Below are positions 10,371-21,008 of a stretch of DNA of 64,000 nt, piece by piece. How positions within the stretch are numbered: the stretch's first letter is position 1; each line of letters begins with the position of its first letter. The position numbers were made by a program, and so were the translations under genes. The notes under the pieces were generated by a model, which was not told the origin of the DNA, made no database searches, and worked only from the letters and a program-made list of their open reading frames with translations. This stretch comes from Xanthostigma xanthostigma (Eukaryota; Arthropoda; Insecta; Raphidioptera; Raphidiidae). The stretch covers positions 43,886,192 through 43,950,191 of the forward strand of contig OY754464.1 in the NCBI GenBank assembly GCA_963575645.1, given 5' to 3'.

Positions 10371-11704
10371 AACTACAAGCAGGGCGGAATCCCAAAATAT
10401 GAAATTCCAATTCGAAAATTTTTGGTCAATCTCACCTATTGTGAACTCAATCCGGGGACACACTGTATATTATATTACTTTAACTTTCCTTATCTAATTG
10501 AGCATTGAGAGAATTTTACCACCACCAAGCCTCCCTAGCGCACCTAAAGGGGAGTTAAAGATGATTTATATAAGTACAAAAATATTTAAACTTGATCACC
10601 AGACTTGACCAGAGTATCTTACGGTTTTTGGGATCGCCGAGTCCGAATCTGAGGTCCGTTGACCCCTATTACATCAGGTTCAGGGTCATTTAACGGTCGA
10701 ATTGAGAAAAGGTTGATAAAGAGACACAGAAAATCAGATATATATGTTTTGGGGTCGCTGATTCCGAATCTGAGGTTCGTTGACCTCCATCACATCAGGT
10801 TCAAGGTCATTTGAAGATCAAATTGAGAAAATGATCATAAAGAAATACAGAATATCAGATTTTTTATACCTCGGAACCCAGCTATAATGAAAGAAATTGA
10901 AGGTTTCCGGATCTTTTTAATATCTAAAAGTAAAAAGTTTATCTTTTGAACTCTATCGCTTTTTTTTAAGAAATTAACGTTACTTCTAGTATAGTATATT
11001 CCTTTTACAGCTATATGTATTTTTTCTCAAGAATTATTTAATTTCTATGTAAAGTATATATACAAAGGGACAGCAATCGTCCTTTAAAAGTAGGCTTTAT
11101 AGGCTACAGCAAGCGGGGGTAGTGCAGAGCACGACTAGCAGATGTTTCTCTGCTCCAAAAACAGTTTAGTATTGCCCTTGAGTTTTTTGACATTTTTACA
11201 GTATTTGTTGAAATTATTGTCGACAGAAAGGTATGTATAGTGTGTCGCAGTGAACTTATGAGATCTCTATTCGGAACACCAGAATCGGCGGTTTGTCAGG
11301 GTGAAAAAACGGGCCCGCAGACATCGTCATCATGTGACCGCATCTATTCATTGGTAGGAAACTTGGCCAATGTTGAGTCAAATGTTACAAGTGAAAAAGT
11401 ATCTGATGATCAGCAAATCACATTGATTTTCAGTCGAAGCAATAAAACAAAATTTCGTTGCCTTATTTGCAAATCCTTAGGTAAACTTGTTGTTATACCA
11501 TCCCGAAGTGAAGTTACGGAATCAGCGACCCCAAAAATCTAATATATTATTTTTTGTATTTCCTTATCACAGTTTGACCTTCAATTGACATTGGACCTGA
11601 TGTGATAAAAGTCAACGGACCTCAGATTCAGAATCAGCGACCCCAAAAACCGTAAGATACCCTGGTCAAGTCTGGTGATCAAGTTTTGATATTTTTGTAT
11701 TTAT

Positions 11705-13626
11705 GTTACGCTCAAAGATCGAAAACGCTCAGTGAGCGAAAAAATAGCTCACAACGCGTTGTGGTCACAGTAAAACATCCACATCGCGAAATTCGTGTTA
11801 TGGCTCTAATAGAAACGCGCACGACGCGTTGTGGTAATCACAGAAAGACCAAATAGCGAAATTCTTGTTGTGGCTGACATGCTATTCGATCTCAACGCAT
11901 TGTGGCAATGAAGAAAAGCCATGACGCGTTCTGAGCATTCATTGTTTTAACCATATCACGACGGACAGAAACAGAACTATGATTTTAAGGGTATACACAG
12001 AGAAAAGGTTACCGGTATCAATATCCAGTACCAAGATATCAAGTACCATAATATCCAGTAAAAACATTCAGTAATAAAATCTCCAGCATGAAAAATATCC
12101 AGCATAAATAATGTCCTGTATGAAAAATATCCAGTATAAATAATGTCCTGTATGAAAATTAAAATCCCTAATTATTTTAAGTGAATTATAAGTAATTTAC
12201 AAAATAATGATTAATATTTTGTGTTCAGTAATTTATTGCTTAATACGTTGATTTTTTTAAATATAAAGTAATCTCAATAAATAACAAATATCAGGGCCGT
12301 ACCCAGGGGGGGTTAGAGGGGTAACCCCCCCCCCCATGAAACTCCAAAGCTATATATAATTTTTCTAATAAAAGACGCAACGTAAGAAAGTATGCCAACA
12401 AAATATAGATTTCGTGTCAAATAATGGCTAGTGTCCACTGTCCACAGCATCGTGATTCCTCTAAGTCGATTATTGCAAGATGTTGAACTCGATTTATCTT
12501 CAGATTTAGCAAATTGTGCTCGAAACGCTCTTGAAAAATAAGAGAGTCGTCTGAATTGCATTTCCAAAAAATTTTTTCAACAGTCTCTACATTTTGCACA
12601 GACTACGAAATCGAAATAAGAAAACCTAGACTAGCTAAAAAACAAGTACCTACATCGTAGTAATGTTATATGACAACCGAAGTAGAAGATTACTATAGAA
12701 TATCGATTTATTTACCATTTTTGGACACATTCGTTACCCATTTGACTGATAGGTTTTCTAAGTATCAAGAAATATTAGAATCATTTGAAATTTTGTTTAA
12801 ACAAAAAAAAGTAAACCTTATGAATATGATGTACAGTAAATTTGTTTCGGTGTGAGAACTTGGTTTACTTAATAACGTGTGATCAAATTCTGTTTTTCCT
12901 TCAGAAAACAATGATATTCTTGAAAAAGGTGGTAAAAAACTGTATGACCTGTATTCTCCTCTTCTTAATTGTTCTGAGGATAAGCTTTTAGGTAACCTCC
13001 ATTTATGGCAGAATTTTTTGACAAAAGAAAATATTGATTTGAGGAATCCATTTGAGCTGTTAATGGTATTTTTGAATGTGTTTTTTAATTTTCCCATTTA
13101 CTTCTTAATTTTGAACTATCATTTCATTTTTATTTTAGAAATGTAATAAAAAAATATGGGGACCCGTACACGTTCTCTTAAAACCCCCCTCTTACAAAAA
13201 TCCTGGGTACGGCCCTGACAAATATCGTTTTGTTTTAATTTATATAATTATATAACATATTACTTAATGACAAACACGTTATGCAGTGATTTTATAAAAT
13301 AAAAAATATTTCCTAAAGACATCTACCAAAACGTTTCCAGCCTAGGCCTAGTAGGATCCATATCGGAAAGTAGTGTGCGTCGTAATCAAATAATATTCCA
13401 TACGCGTCATGGCTTTTCTTCATTGCCACAACGCGTTGAGATCGAATAGCATGTCAGCCACGACACGAATTTCGCTATTTGGTCTTTCTGTGATTGCCAC
13501 AACGTGTCGTGCGCGTTTTTATTAGAGCCATAACTCGAATTTCGGGATGTGGATGTTTTACTGTGACCACAACGCGTTGTGAGCTATTTTTTCGCTCACT
13601 GAGCGTTTTCGATCTTTGAGCGTAAC
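11705..13626. mobile_element. DNA transposon with ~230-bp TIRs and 6-bp TSD
   Basis: The ends are long inverted repeats starting GTTACGCTCAAAGATCG, containing GCTCAGTGAGCG and several CACAACGCGTTGTG-type palindromes. ATTTAT flanks both sides (11699-11704 and 13627-13632). The pre-insertion site can be read from the intact opposite arm of the enclosing element near 10580, so the boundaries are firm. After subtracting the inner hAT, about 1 kb remains, with no transposase, so it is non-autonomous. At 12010-12150 short repeats of the type ATATCCAGTATAAATAATG occur. The superfamily is not identified. Confidence 0.8.
12292..13217 (+). mobile_element. hAT element with 8-bp TSD and a transposase remnant
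   Basis: The ends are CAGGGCCGTACCCAGG and its exact inverse, flanked by the 8-bp duplication ACAAATAT at 12284-12291 and 13218-13225: a textbook hAT insertion. Inside, the plus strand from about 12610 to 13100 retains part of a transposase of the ZMYM1-like hAT clade: RKPRLAKKQV, then EDYYRISIYLPFLDTFVTHL, later LLNCSEDKLLGNLHLW. Stops interrupt it (two in a row near 12660, one at 12853) and the frame changes, and most of the protein is missing. It cannot move by itself. Confidence 0.88.
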
Positions 13627-13703
13627 ATTTATATACATCGCGCAAGAATAAATTGTAAAATCATCATCTTTAACTCTCCTCTAGGGATGCTAGAGAGGCT
13701 TGG

Positions 13704-14052
13704 AAGTAGTCCGTTTATTTTAAAATTGACTTATTATTGTTAGTAGATATCGAAAAAAAAATGTTTTTTACTCAAAAATAAAATGAATCAAAAACCGGCA
13801 ATATTGACCCCCTCCTTTATGGATTTCTAAAATTGCGGCTATTTTAAACGGGTAAACATTATAGTTTATGGTATCAGAAATCCAATAAAAAAATTCTTTC
13901 AAATCCATTCACTATAACTGGGTTCCGTCATTTTTCAATTATAATGACTAATTGCAGTTGCACTCGATTAATATAGTTAGTTTTTTTCACAATTTTCGCA
14001 ATTAATTTTATAAACAACATAATGCTTTTTAGCCTGGGAAAATTAAGAAATT
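13704..14052. other. No gene seen
   Basis: AT-rich spacer. ATAACTGGGTTCCG at about 13911 is the inverse of CGGAACCCAGCTATAATG at about 10867, hinting that an outer repeat may enclose the nested elements. Confidence 0.3.
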
Positions 14053-14842
14053 CAGACCAAATAAATCGTGGAGTTTTGAAAGTTGCTACAGTTATTCCTA
14101 AATGTGTCCAGATGAATATACTAAAAGCCCCCGAGGGAGGGACACGAGCCGGCGGTGGGGGAGGGGGGAAAAGGTCTCTTTTTCAAGGTTTTTGCTTGTG
14201 ACTCGAAAACTATTTATAATATCTTTTTTGTGACTTCTACATTAATTATCTACATTAAATTTCCTATAAATTATATCTAAACAATTTTACTGTACGATCA
14301 ATACTTTAGGAGATACAGAGTATTAAAGGTGGTAAAAATAAGAAGCTAAATCGTTTTACAAATTTTAATTCTGAAAAATTAAACAATTTTTTTTGCACGA
14401 GTATGCCGACTTATCAATCAAATTGTGTTTCATCTTCGTCATCTTTATCATTAACATCGATGAGGACTCCATTAGTATAAGCAGGAGAATCCAAGGTCGT
14501 GATTGGTTTTAAGTTTCCATCGACTCCTCGCTTCCAACCCCATATTTCAGGAGGCAGTTGGTTCCCAAGCCACTCCTGTACTTGATGGAATACTCTGTAA
14601 GCGTGATATTTCGCTGACCCCTTGGTAGGGGGGAGGGAAGAAAGATCCGGTTTGGGCTTGGTACAAGATTTCAGAAAAACTGTGAATCGATGTCTGTTAA
14701 TCTCAGACTGAGTACAGGGCGCTCCACTCCCCTCCCCCACCGCCGGCTCGTGTCCCTCCCTCGGGGGCTTTTAGTATATTCATCTGGACACCTTAAGAAA
14801 TAACTGTACCAACTTTCAAAACTACACGAATTATTTGGTCTG
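14053..14842. mobile_element. Palindromic MITE with GC-rich arms carrying a captured ORF fragment
   Basis: The arms begin CAGACCAAATAA and are inverted copies over about 120 bp, including GATGAATATACTAAAAGCCC and a GC-rich block with AGGGACACGAGCCGGCGG. The loop is mainly the minus-strand open frame described next. No target-site duplication was resolved. Confidence 0.75.
14417..14740 (-). pseudogene. Fragment of a multicopy animal protein family (PPT...H..R...Q...WGW)
   Basis: The minus strand is open for 108 codons, starting inside the right arm of the MITE (the first residues MGEGSG are arm sequence; no upstream gene part). The informative part reads LPPTKGSAKYHAYRVFHQV, then PEIWGWKRGVDGNLKPI and an acidic end. 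From memory, many invertebrate genomes hold hypothetical multicopy proteins that end with this spacing: PPT, a His and Arg, Gln, WGW, then a short Cys-rich tail, which is absent here. Their function is not known to me. The upstream part is missing, so this is a captured or residual piece rather than a gene. Confidence 0.45.
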
Positions 14843-15719
14843 ATCGACGATTCTGAAACTAATTTTCTTAGACTATTTGTATTTTATTAAGTTTATCCTT
14901 TCCCTTTTTAATAATTTTGTCAAGTTTATTATTAACATTATAAACAGTTTTTATATTTAATTTTTTAAGAAATTAATTAAAATTTAGAGAAATATTATTT
15001 AAAAAAAGGAACTACTATAAAAGGGCAATCAACAATATTACCATTTTTCTGTGAATTATGACTTTTTGTTAATTTATTAATTATAATTTTGATAAATTTA
15101 TTAATAAATTTGAGAGGATAAGAATTTGACGAACTAAATTAAAATTATTTATTTATTATTTTTTTTTATTTATTGAATAATGATTTCAACTCAATGTGTA
15201 CACAGAAGATCATAAAAGCATAGAGGTCATTTAATTTGATAAAGATTTTGTGAATTTGGTATCTAAGAAAAGGTACGCGTGTCGAAAAAGTGTAATTTTC
15301 AGCTTCGGTTGTGATTATAACTTCTAAATTTTTTTACATATCAAATTGCCACAAAACGTTTGATTTAGGGAGTTTTTACTTTATGAATATATTTACTTTC
15401 AATTAAAAATTCTATAAAGAACATATTGAATACGTAATTTTGTTTGAATTTTAATCGGCTTTTAGACTGATAATGAACTTTTTGTCCTAAAACTAATCGT
15501 TCTCCAGTTATTTGCGAATGACTGTTTTCTAGATACTTTGTGACCTTCATTAAATTTGTGCACTCCCCTCACCCGGAAAAAAATGTGGCTCAGTTATCAA
15601 ACTACAACTTAATAAAAAAATATAATTCTAAACAGAATATTCTTAATCCATTGAAAAGTTACATTTGAAATTACATTTGTCAGAGGACGCAATTTTATTT
15701 TTTAGATATCAAGAAGGAG
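14843..15719. other. No gene seen
   Basis: Very AT-rich DNA with a short repeat at 15270-15350 (AAAGGTACGCGTGTCGA) shared with 7575-7660. Short open frames here lack any recognisable domain. Confidence 0.4.
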
Positions 15720-16254
15720 TTAGTGTAAAGTAAAATTCAAGTTTGTGGGGTCACAACCCTTGTCCCAAGGCCGCCATCTTGGAAAAAGGGTTGCAAGTGG
15801 TTTCCATGGTTTATCTCACGAACTATAGGTCTCACAAAAAAAAATTTTAAATATTTTTTGTAGAAAATATAATTTCCTACAACTTTGGTTCAGTAACTTT
15901 TTGTTGCAGAACCTATACAAGGTCAACAAGATCCTATAAATGTATACAATGTTGGCTTTCATATACAAGATCCTGAGCCGCAGCCTGGTCCATCAAAAAA
16001 CGCGAGGACAGAGTAATTATGTCATTTCGAAAATGACCGTGAATTAAGCCTATAATTGTGAATACTACGACAAAAAGTTACTAAACCAAAGTTGTAGGAA
16101 ATTATATTTTCTACAAAAAATGTTTAAAAAAAATTTTTGTGAGACCTATAGTTCGTGAGATAAACCATGGAAACCACTTGCACCCCTTTTTTCAAGATGG
16201 CGGCCATAGGACAAGGGTTGTGACCCCACAAACTTGAATTTAACTTTACACTAA
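15720..16254. repeat. Foldback element, about 190-bp arms
   Basis: The ends TTAGTGTAAAG and CTTTACACTAA and the segments CAAGTTTGTGGGGTCACAA, CCATGGTTTATCTCACGAAC and AAATATAATTTCCTACAAC are inverted between the two arms. The loop of about 150 bp contains CAAGATCCTGAGCCGCAGCC. No ORF. Confidence 0.82.
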
Positions 16255-16262
16255 CCCTGTTT

Positions 16263-16378
16263 TTTCCGACTCACACAATCCACTAAAATTCATCCCGTTT
16301 CCTATTTTAGTGGATTGTGTGAGTCGGAAAAACTTTTTCAGGGGTTTTTCCGACTCACACAATCCAATAAAATAGGAA
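16263..16378. repeat. Hairpin plus third inverted copy (triplicated unit)
   Basis: TTCCGACTCACACAATCCA occurs at about 16268, inverted at about 16310, and again in the first orientation at about 16347. The loop between the first two (TTCATCCCGTTTCC) is present inverted after the third. The third copy has AATAAAA where the first has CTAAAA. Confidence 0.85.
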
Positions 16379-16395
16379 ACGGGATGAATTGAGAA

Positions 16396-16799
16396 TCAAA
16401 CAGCGGTTCACGATGGCATCAAATCCAAAAATGTTTGGCACAAGAGTTGATTTCTTTGACCCAAAGAACAATAATCCTAGATAAAAAATACAGGGTCGTA
16501 TTTAAGAAAGTGTAGGTGACCTTGATATTTTGGAGACACCTCCACCAAACGAAAAAAAATACATCACTGTTCTTCCCCCTTGATTCCCTGTAACTTTTGT
16601 CCGAAACTTTTTTTTCGAAAACCCTTCCTCTAAGAAATAAAAGGGTGTTCAGTTTTTAAAAAACCATACTGTATATATGAATTTTTCTTTGAAATTTCTG
16701 CTCTTTAATAGTTTGGCAAAATCGGCTGGCCGCTTATTGTCCCGTTGTATGTTTTACTGAACTTTCGTTTCCTCTGCTCTTAAATTGTGTTCATAATCT
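16396..16799. other. No gene seen
   Basis: A spacer with ACAGGGTCGTATTTAAG near 16491 that could be a decayed transposon end, but no partner was found. Confidence 0.3.
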
Positions 16800-17455
16800 T
16801 TAATGGACGGGTAATTTGTATATGTCAAACAAATTTTTTAAAAAAAGTATATTTTTCATAGTATGTTTAGAAATTGCAGCATATCTCCCCGGAATCTTAG
16901 AAAAAGTACGAAGCAAATAAAATCCATCGTAGATTGTTATATATGGCTCAGCAGGATCATCATTTGATATTTGGTAAGATTTAAATTCTTGGAGAATCAC
17001 AGACTTGGGAGTCTTACAAATATTTCCATCATTGTGACACATAGAAAATGGTACAGGTGTTAAAGAGTAACTCAATGCCTTTTCAATATCAATACCATTT
17101 TGCATTGCAGCGAACAACAATCGACAAAAAACGTCTCTTTGAATTTTAATTTCTTTAATTTTATTGTTAATATTGACTGTTTTTTTTTGTTTTTAAAAGC
17201 AAAATTTGTAATAGTGTTTTTAGTGATTGGTCTATCAAATCTTTCTGAATCATTGGAATTTTCTACAGTAAAACTAAGGCGCTGCTCATTTCCTACAATT
17301 TCTACAGAAAACAAAAAATCATATACTTCGTTAGAGACAGATTGACCAGACAAAATATTGTATAAGTGTTCTGTAGACAACTTTGACGCGTCAGACTGGA
17401 AAATAGGAAAGCTATCCCCGTCACACAATATGAAAAGTTGATTTTGCAGTGTTCA
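16800..17455 (-). pseudogene. Unknown protein with TPVPFSMCHNDG motif, one frameshift
   Basis: Two overlapping minus-strand frames make one protein of about 215 residues. The first covers LFILCDGDSFPIFQSDASK to FAFKNKKKQS; the second continues KEIKIQRDVFCRLLFAAMQ, KALSYSLTPVPFSMCHNDG, NICKTPKSVIL and ends KLPVH. The shift lies in the A-run near 17180-17195, where a one-base length change would join the frames. From memory, multicopy hypothetical proteins with RD.F.RLL, YPLTPVPLSLCHxDG and TPKS motifs occur in insects and cnidarians; their function is unknown to me. No ATG start is visible: the first frame opens after a stop at 17455. Its 5' part is the first unit of the tandem array next to it. 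Confidence 0.5.
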
Positions 17456-17935
17456 AATATAAGATACTGACAAAATCAGCTGGTTATTGATAAATTTTTT
17501 TATAGTCATGAAATCGAAAACTTTGACGCGTCAGACTGGAAAATAGGAAAACACTATCCCCGTCAGACAATATGAAAAGTTGATTTTGCAGTGTTCAAAT
17601 ATAAAATACTGAGAAAATCAGCTGGTTATTGATAAATTTTTTTATAGTAATGAAATCGACAACTTTGACGCGTCAGACTGGAAAATAGGAAAACTACCCC
17701 CATCAGACAATATGAAATGTTGATTTTGCAGTATTCAAATATAAGATACTGAGAAAATTAGCTGGTTATTGATAAATTTTTTTATAGCCATGAAATCGAC
17801 AACTTTGACGCGTCAGACTGGAAAATAGGAAACTATCCCCGTCAGACAATATGAAACATTGATTTTGCAGTGCTCAAATATAAGATACTGAGAAAATTAG
17901 CTGGTTATTGATAATTTTTTTTATAGTCGTTTTTT
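17381..17935. repeat. Four tandem copies of ~140 bp covering the ORF's 5' part
   Basis: Units start CTTTGACGCGTCAGACTGG at 17381, 17521, 17663 and 17803 (spacing 140-142 bp), and each ends near TTTTTTATAGTCATG. The first unit holds the coding stretch DGDSFPIFQSDASK of the neighbouring ORF; the other three repeat it upstream with small changes. Similarity between units is high. Confidence 0.9.
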
Positions 17936-18214
17936 CGACATATTCGAGGTGTCAGACATTTTAAATGACTAATGTTATTTGTCAGAGAACATTATTTTAG
18001 CGTTTTGGTTGAAGTTTTTAAGCTATCCAATTAAAAAACCAAACAGTATGTATAAATTTTTACATGTCGTCAAAACGACATGTTTCGGAAAATTTAGAGG
18101 GAAAACGCCCCAAAATCAAGAAAAGTTATAGAGGAAATAGATGTCAGACTAAGCCTAATGAAGCCATATACAAAGTTATATGTATCAATAAAATTTTTGC
18201 CGACGAGCACTCTG

Positions 18215-18308
18215 ACTATTAGGTTCACATGATAAAGCCACACTGCCTGTGTTAGCAAATGCACTTATATTGTCGGCAGGGTTTTGGCACTGCGAACGGA
18301 GTTTTTTT
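18215..18308 (+). mobile_element. 3' end fragment of the Helentron-like family
   Basis: CACACTGCCTGTGTTAGCAAATGCACTTATATTGTCGGCAGGG is represented here in the order CACACTGCC, GCAAATGCACT, TGTCGGCAGGG, CACTGCGAACGGAG, followed by a T run, as at the 3' end of the complete copy (26110-26170). No 5' end was found upstream. Confidence 0.65.
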
Positions 18309-18330
18309 TTTTTAATTACGATAAAGTAAT

Positions 18331-19324
18331 AGCCAAATTTCTTTTTGTCAAATAATTGATTTTTCAATTGTTTATTCTACCATTTTTTTGAAATTTATAG
18401 AAGTGTATGTATAGAAGTCTTGGCGAAATTTTGATAAACTTGTAGTTCTTCTGATTGGTACGAAACGGGACAAAAAAAATCTAGTCTAATCGGCTGTACC
18501 ATAACAGCAGAATCTATTCTGACGTTTGGTTCATATGGGATATTGAGGGCATCTTGTACGAATCAAACATTTAGAAGATTCAGTGCAATATTACGGTAAG
18601 TTCAAGATTTATACACGTTAAACTTAACAATGTAATATGATATTATAAATTGTTTTTTTTTTTCAATTCTTTGTGATACTGCTAATACTAGCGAATGTAA
18701 ATATTCAATATTGCCATTTAAATTTTATATTTCATGATTTCCATTGAAAAGAGCCTACTGAAAGCGTTTATTGTACTTATTACCTACTAATATTAGCAAA
18801 TCAACATTTTTCGTTGAGCTATAAAACATGAGTGTATAATATATGTCACTTTAAAACTTATTTAGCTGAAAGGTTATATTACCATAAGAATTAGTTTAAT
18901 CTAGAAAATAAGCACAAGTTTAAAGTACTGAAATTCATTAGCACATTTTCCGTCGAAACAAGGGCTGAAAACTAGGCAACTTTTACTCTCTTTCAGCTCA
19001 TTTGTGAAGCTCAGCACGCGCTTTGACATATCCCCCAGGAGGGCTCCGCGCACACGTCGTGGTGTGAACCCCTACCGCGTCTAACACAATCCACCTTAAT
19101 GTGCCTGCGTACGTACGTAGGTACTGCCTGACAACGAACTGCTTCTGTCTTCCCTTAACTCTAATTGTATCACCGAAGTATAACTGTAGTGTATATATTA
19201 CATACGACTCCCGTTCAACAAGTTCTAGGTTCGTATCTATATATGGGCCTCATTATTTTTTTAATTTCAATATCTGTCATGTTCCATTTTATGAAAATTC
19301 ACGAATGTGGCACGTTTGCAGTTA
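18331..19324. other. No gene seen
   Basis: AT-rich spacer. A GC-richer stretch at about 19010-19090 (AGGAGGGCTCCGCGCACACG) stands out but has no ORF or repeat partner that I can see. Confidence 0.35.
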
Positions 19325-19328
19325 TTAA

Positions 19329-20000
19329 GGAGGTTGAGCCATTTTACGAAGATAATGAAAAAACTCTGAAATAAAGTTTTTTTTATAGATTTTTTTATAA
19401 CAAAATTTTCTGTAAAAAATCCAAAATCATTAGGAGATTTATAAAGCCAAAATTTAAAAAAAACTTTTACATGTAGTCTTATGGAAGATATGTCAATCTA
19501 GCATGCAAACGGTACATTTTTGATTTTTTGCAAATAACCAAATAATGGCAGCAGTTCCGAAAACTAACTATGTAAAGCATTGATGTCTTACGCATATTTT
19601 AATATTTTTTCCAATTTAATTAGGAGACTTTTAATCAATAAAAAAAATTATTAAACCTTAGCACTTTTCAATTATGGACTTTTATTCTTGACAATTTTAA
19701 CTGTATTTTCAACTTTTTAATGATTTATATTTAATTTTTGTTATTTCTAATTTCTTTTTTAAATTATTTACTGCAAATAATATGTAAAATACAAATATTT
19801 ACATAAATTTATTTTTCTAACCTAACTTTGTTCAAATTAAGTAAAATACTGAAATAATTAATAATATTAAAAAAAATATTTATTATGACAATAATTTGTT
19901 GGTATCATCGACTTACACCCTTTTGTAAAAATTTATTATGGAAACGTTCCCATTTAGAATTCGACTTACTTTTGATTGGGACTGTAACGGATCAACCTCC
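19329..20000. mobile_element. MITE with TTAA target duplication
   Basis: The ends GGAGGTTGA and TCAACCTCC are inverted and flanked by TTAA at 19325-19328 and 20001-20004. TTAA duplications are the mark of piggyBac- and Kolobok-type transposases. The 672-bp interior is very AT-rich, with no ORF. Confidence 0.75.
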
Positions 20001-20004
20001 TTAA

Positions 20005-20753
20005 TTGAGTGTCCTTACACTTTAGTTAATATTAGTAACAATGTAGCGTCAGTTTAAATAAAGTAAGCCACTGGGAATTGGAAATTCATAGTTGATATGA
20101 GTTGCGATTGTATATTTTATTTTTAAATGCTCTTCAAGAACAATTTATTTTTGGAAGCTGAAACTACAAATCACACAACTTGTGCATTTTTTGTATAATA
20201 AAGTACCCGGCTAAACAAAATCGTTTCTAAAAAATCTAAGTTCAAAGTTAGGGAAATAACCATAATGATCCTAATTCCTCAAGATAAATTATACCCCAAA
20301 TTTGCTCAGTTAGAGAAATAAAATATAATCTTCGTTTTATATTGGTATTTAACTTGTGATGTCGCATTCTTATTCGCGGAACATTCGCACAATTGTTGAC
20401 ATCCACATCCACATCCGGAGACTTAATGGTTGCGGATGTGATGTCATGACAAGATTATCGGAGACGGAACCTGCACTTGCTCGGGTTCTTTGACTATTTA
20501 GTCAATAGAGATTAAGGGGGAATCTTAGTTAGAATTTTGAAAACATCGATTTTTCTTATTTTTAATTTTATCAAAGTAGAATATTTTAAAATTATTCTTT
20601 GAAAATTTCAGACAAATCGGACTATTATTTATAGACATAAATAACTTTGAATGAAGCCGTCTCTAGCACATATATTCTATATTTTATATATAATGTTTAT
20701 TAAATTTTTTTTTATAAAACTGAGTAGGTACGGGAAGCATTTTTACGTTTCCT
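20005..20753. other. No gene seen
   Basis: AT-rich spacer. CATCCACATCCACATCCGG near 20402 with GCGGATGTGATGTCATGAC near 20436 forms a small imperfect inverted pair, perhaps a decayed transposon end. Confidence 0.3.
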
Positions 20754-21008
20754 ATACAGTCAGCGCGACAGGTCGCAAATATATTTGATTTTAAATTTAC
20801 GTTGACAGGAAAAAAGTGTTATAAAAAAATTGGCCAATTATCAGTAAAACTTGTCCATTTAATAGAGATTCTAACGCGGTATAATACAACCCGTTATTCA
20901 GGACAGTTTTTTTTTTATAACAATTTTTTTACATGCAAGTCGTGTTTGTTATAAAAATATATTTTCGAAAATTTCAATATCTAAGTTGGCTGGTCTAACA
21001 CATTAAAG

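Larger units (their letters stand above)
10525..13703. mobile_element. Long-TIR element with ~120-bp tandem units, host to a nested transposon
   Basis: The left arm (CCAAGCCTC, then a segment holding GTTAAAGATGATTT and CTTGATCACCAGACTTGACC) reappears inverted on the right, but there it is cut by the transposon 11705-13626. The left arm carries two tandem units of about 120 bp around the phrase GGTCGCTGATTCCGAATCTG, with inverted partners at 11520-11650. The plus-strand open stretch at about 11240-11542 (around 100 codons, no recognisable domain, no clear ATG) is in the centre. The superfamily is unknown. Confidence 0.65.

Noticed and set aside
11240-11542. 100-codon plus-strand frame as a gene
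   Set aside because: No ATG start and no recognisable domain; it lies in the centre of a long-TIR element and ends in its repeat arm.
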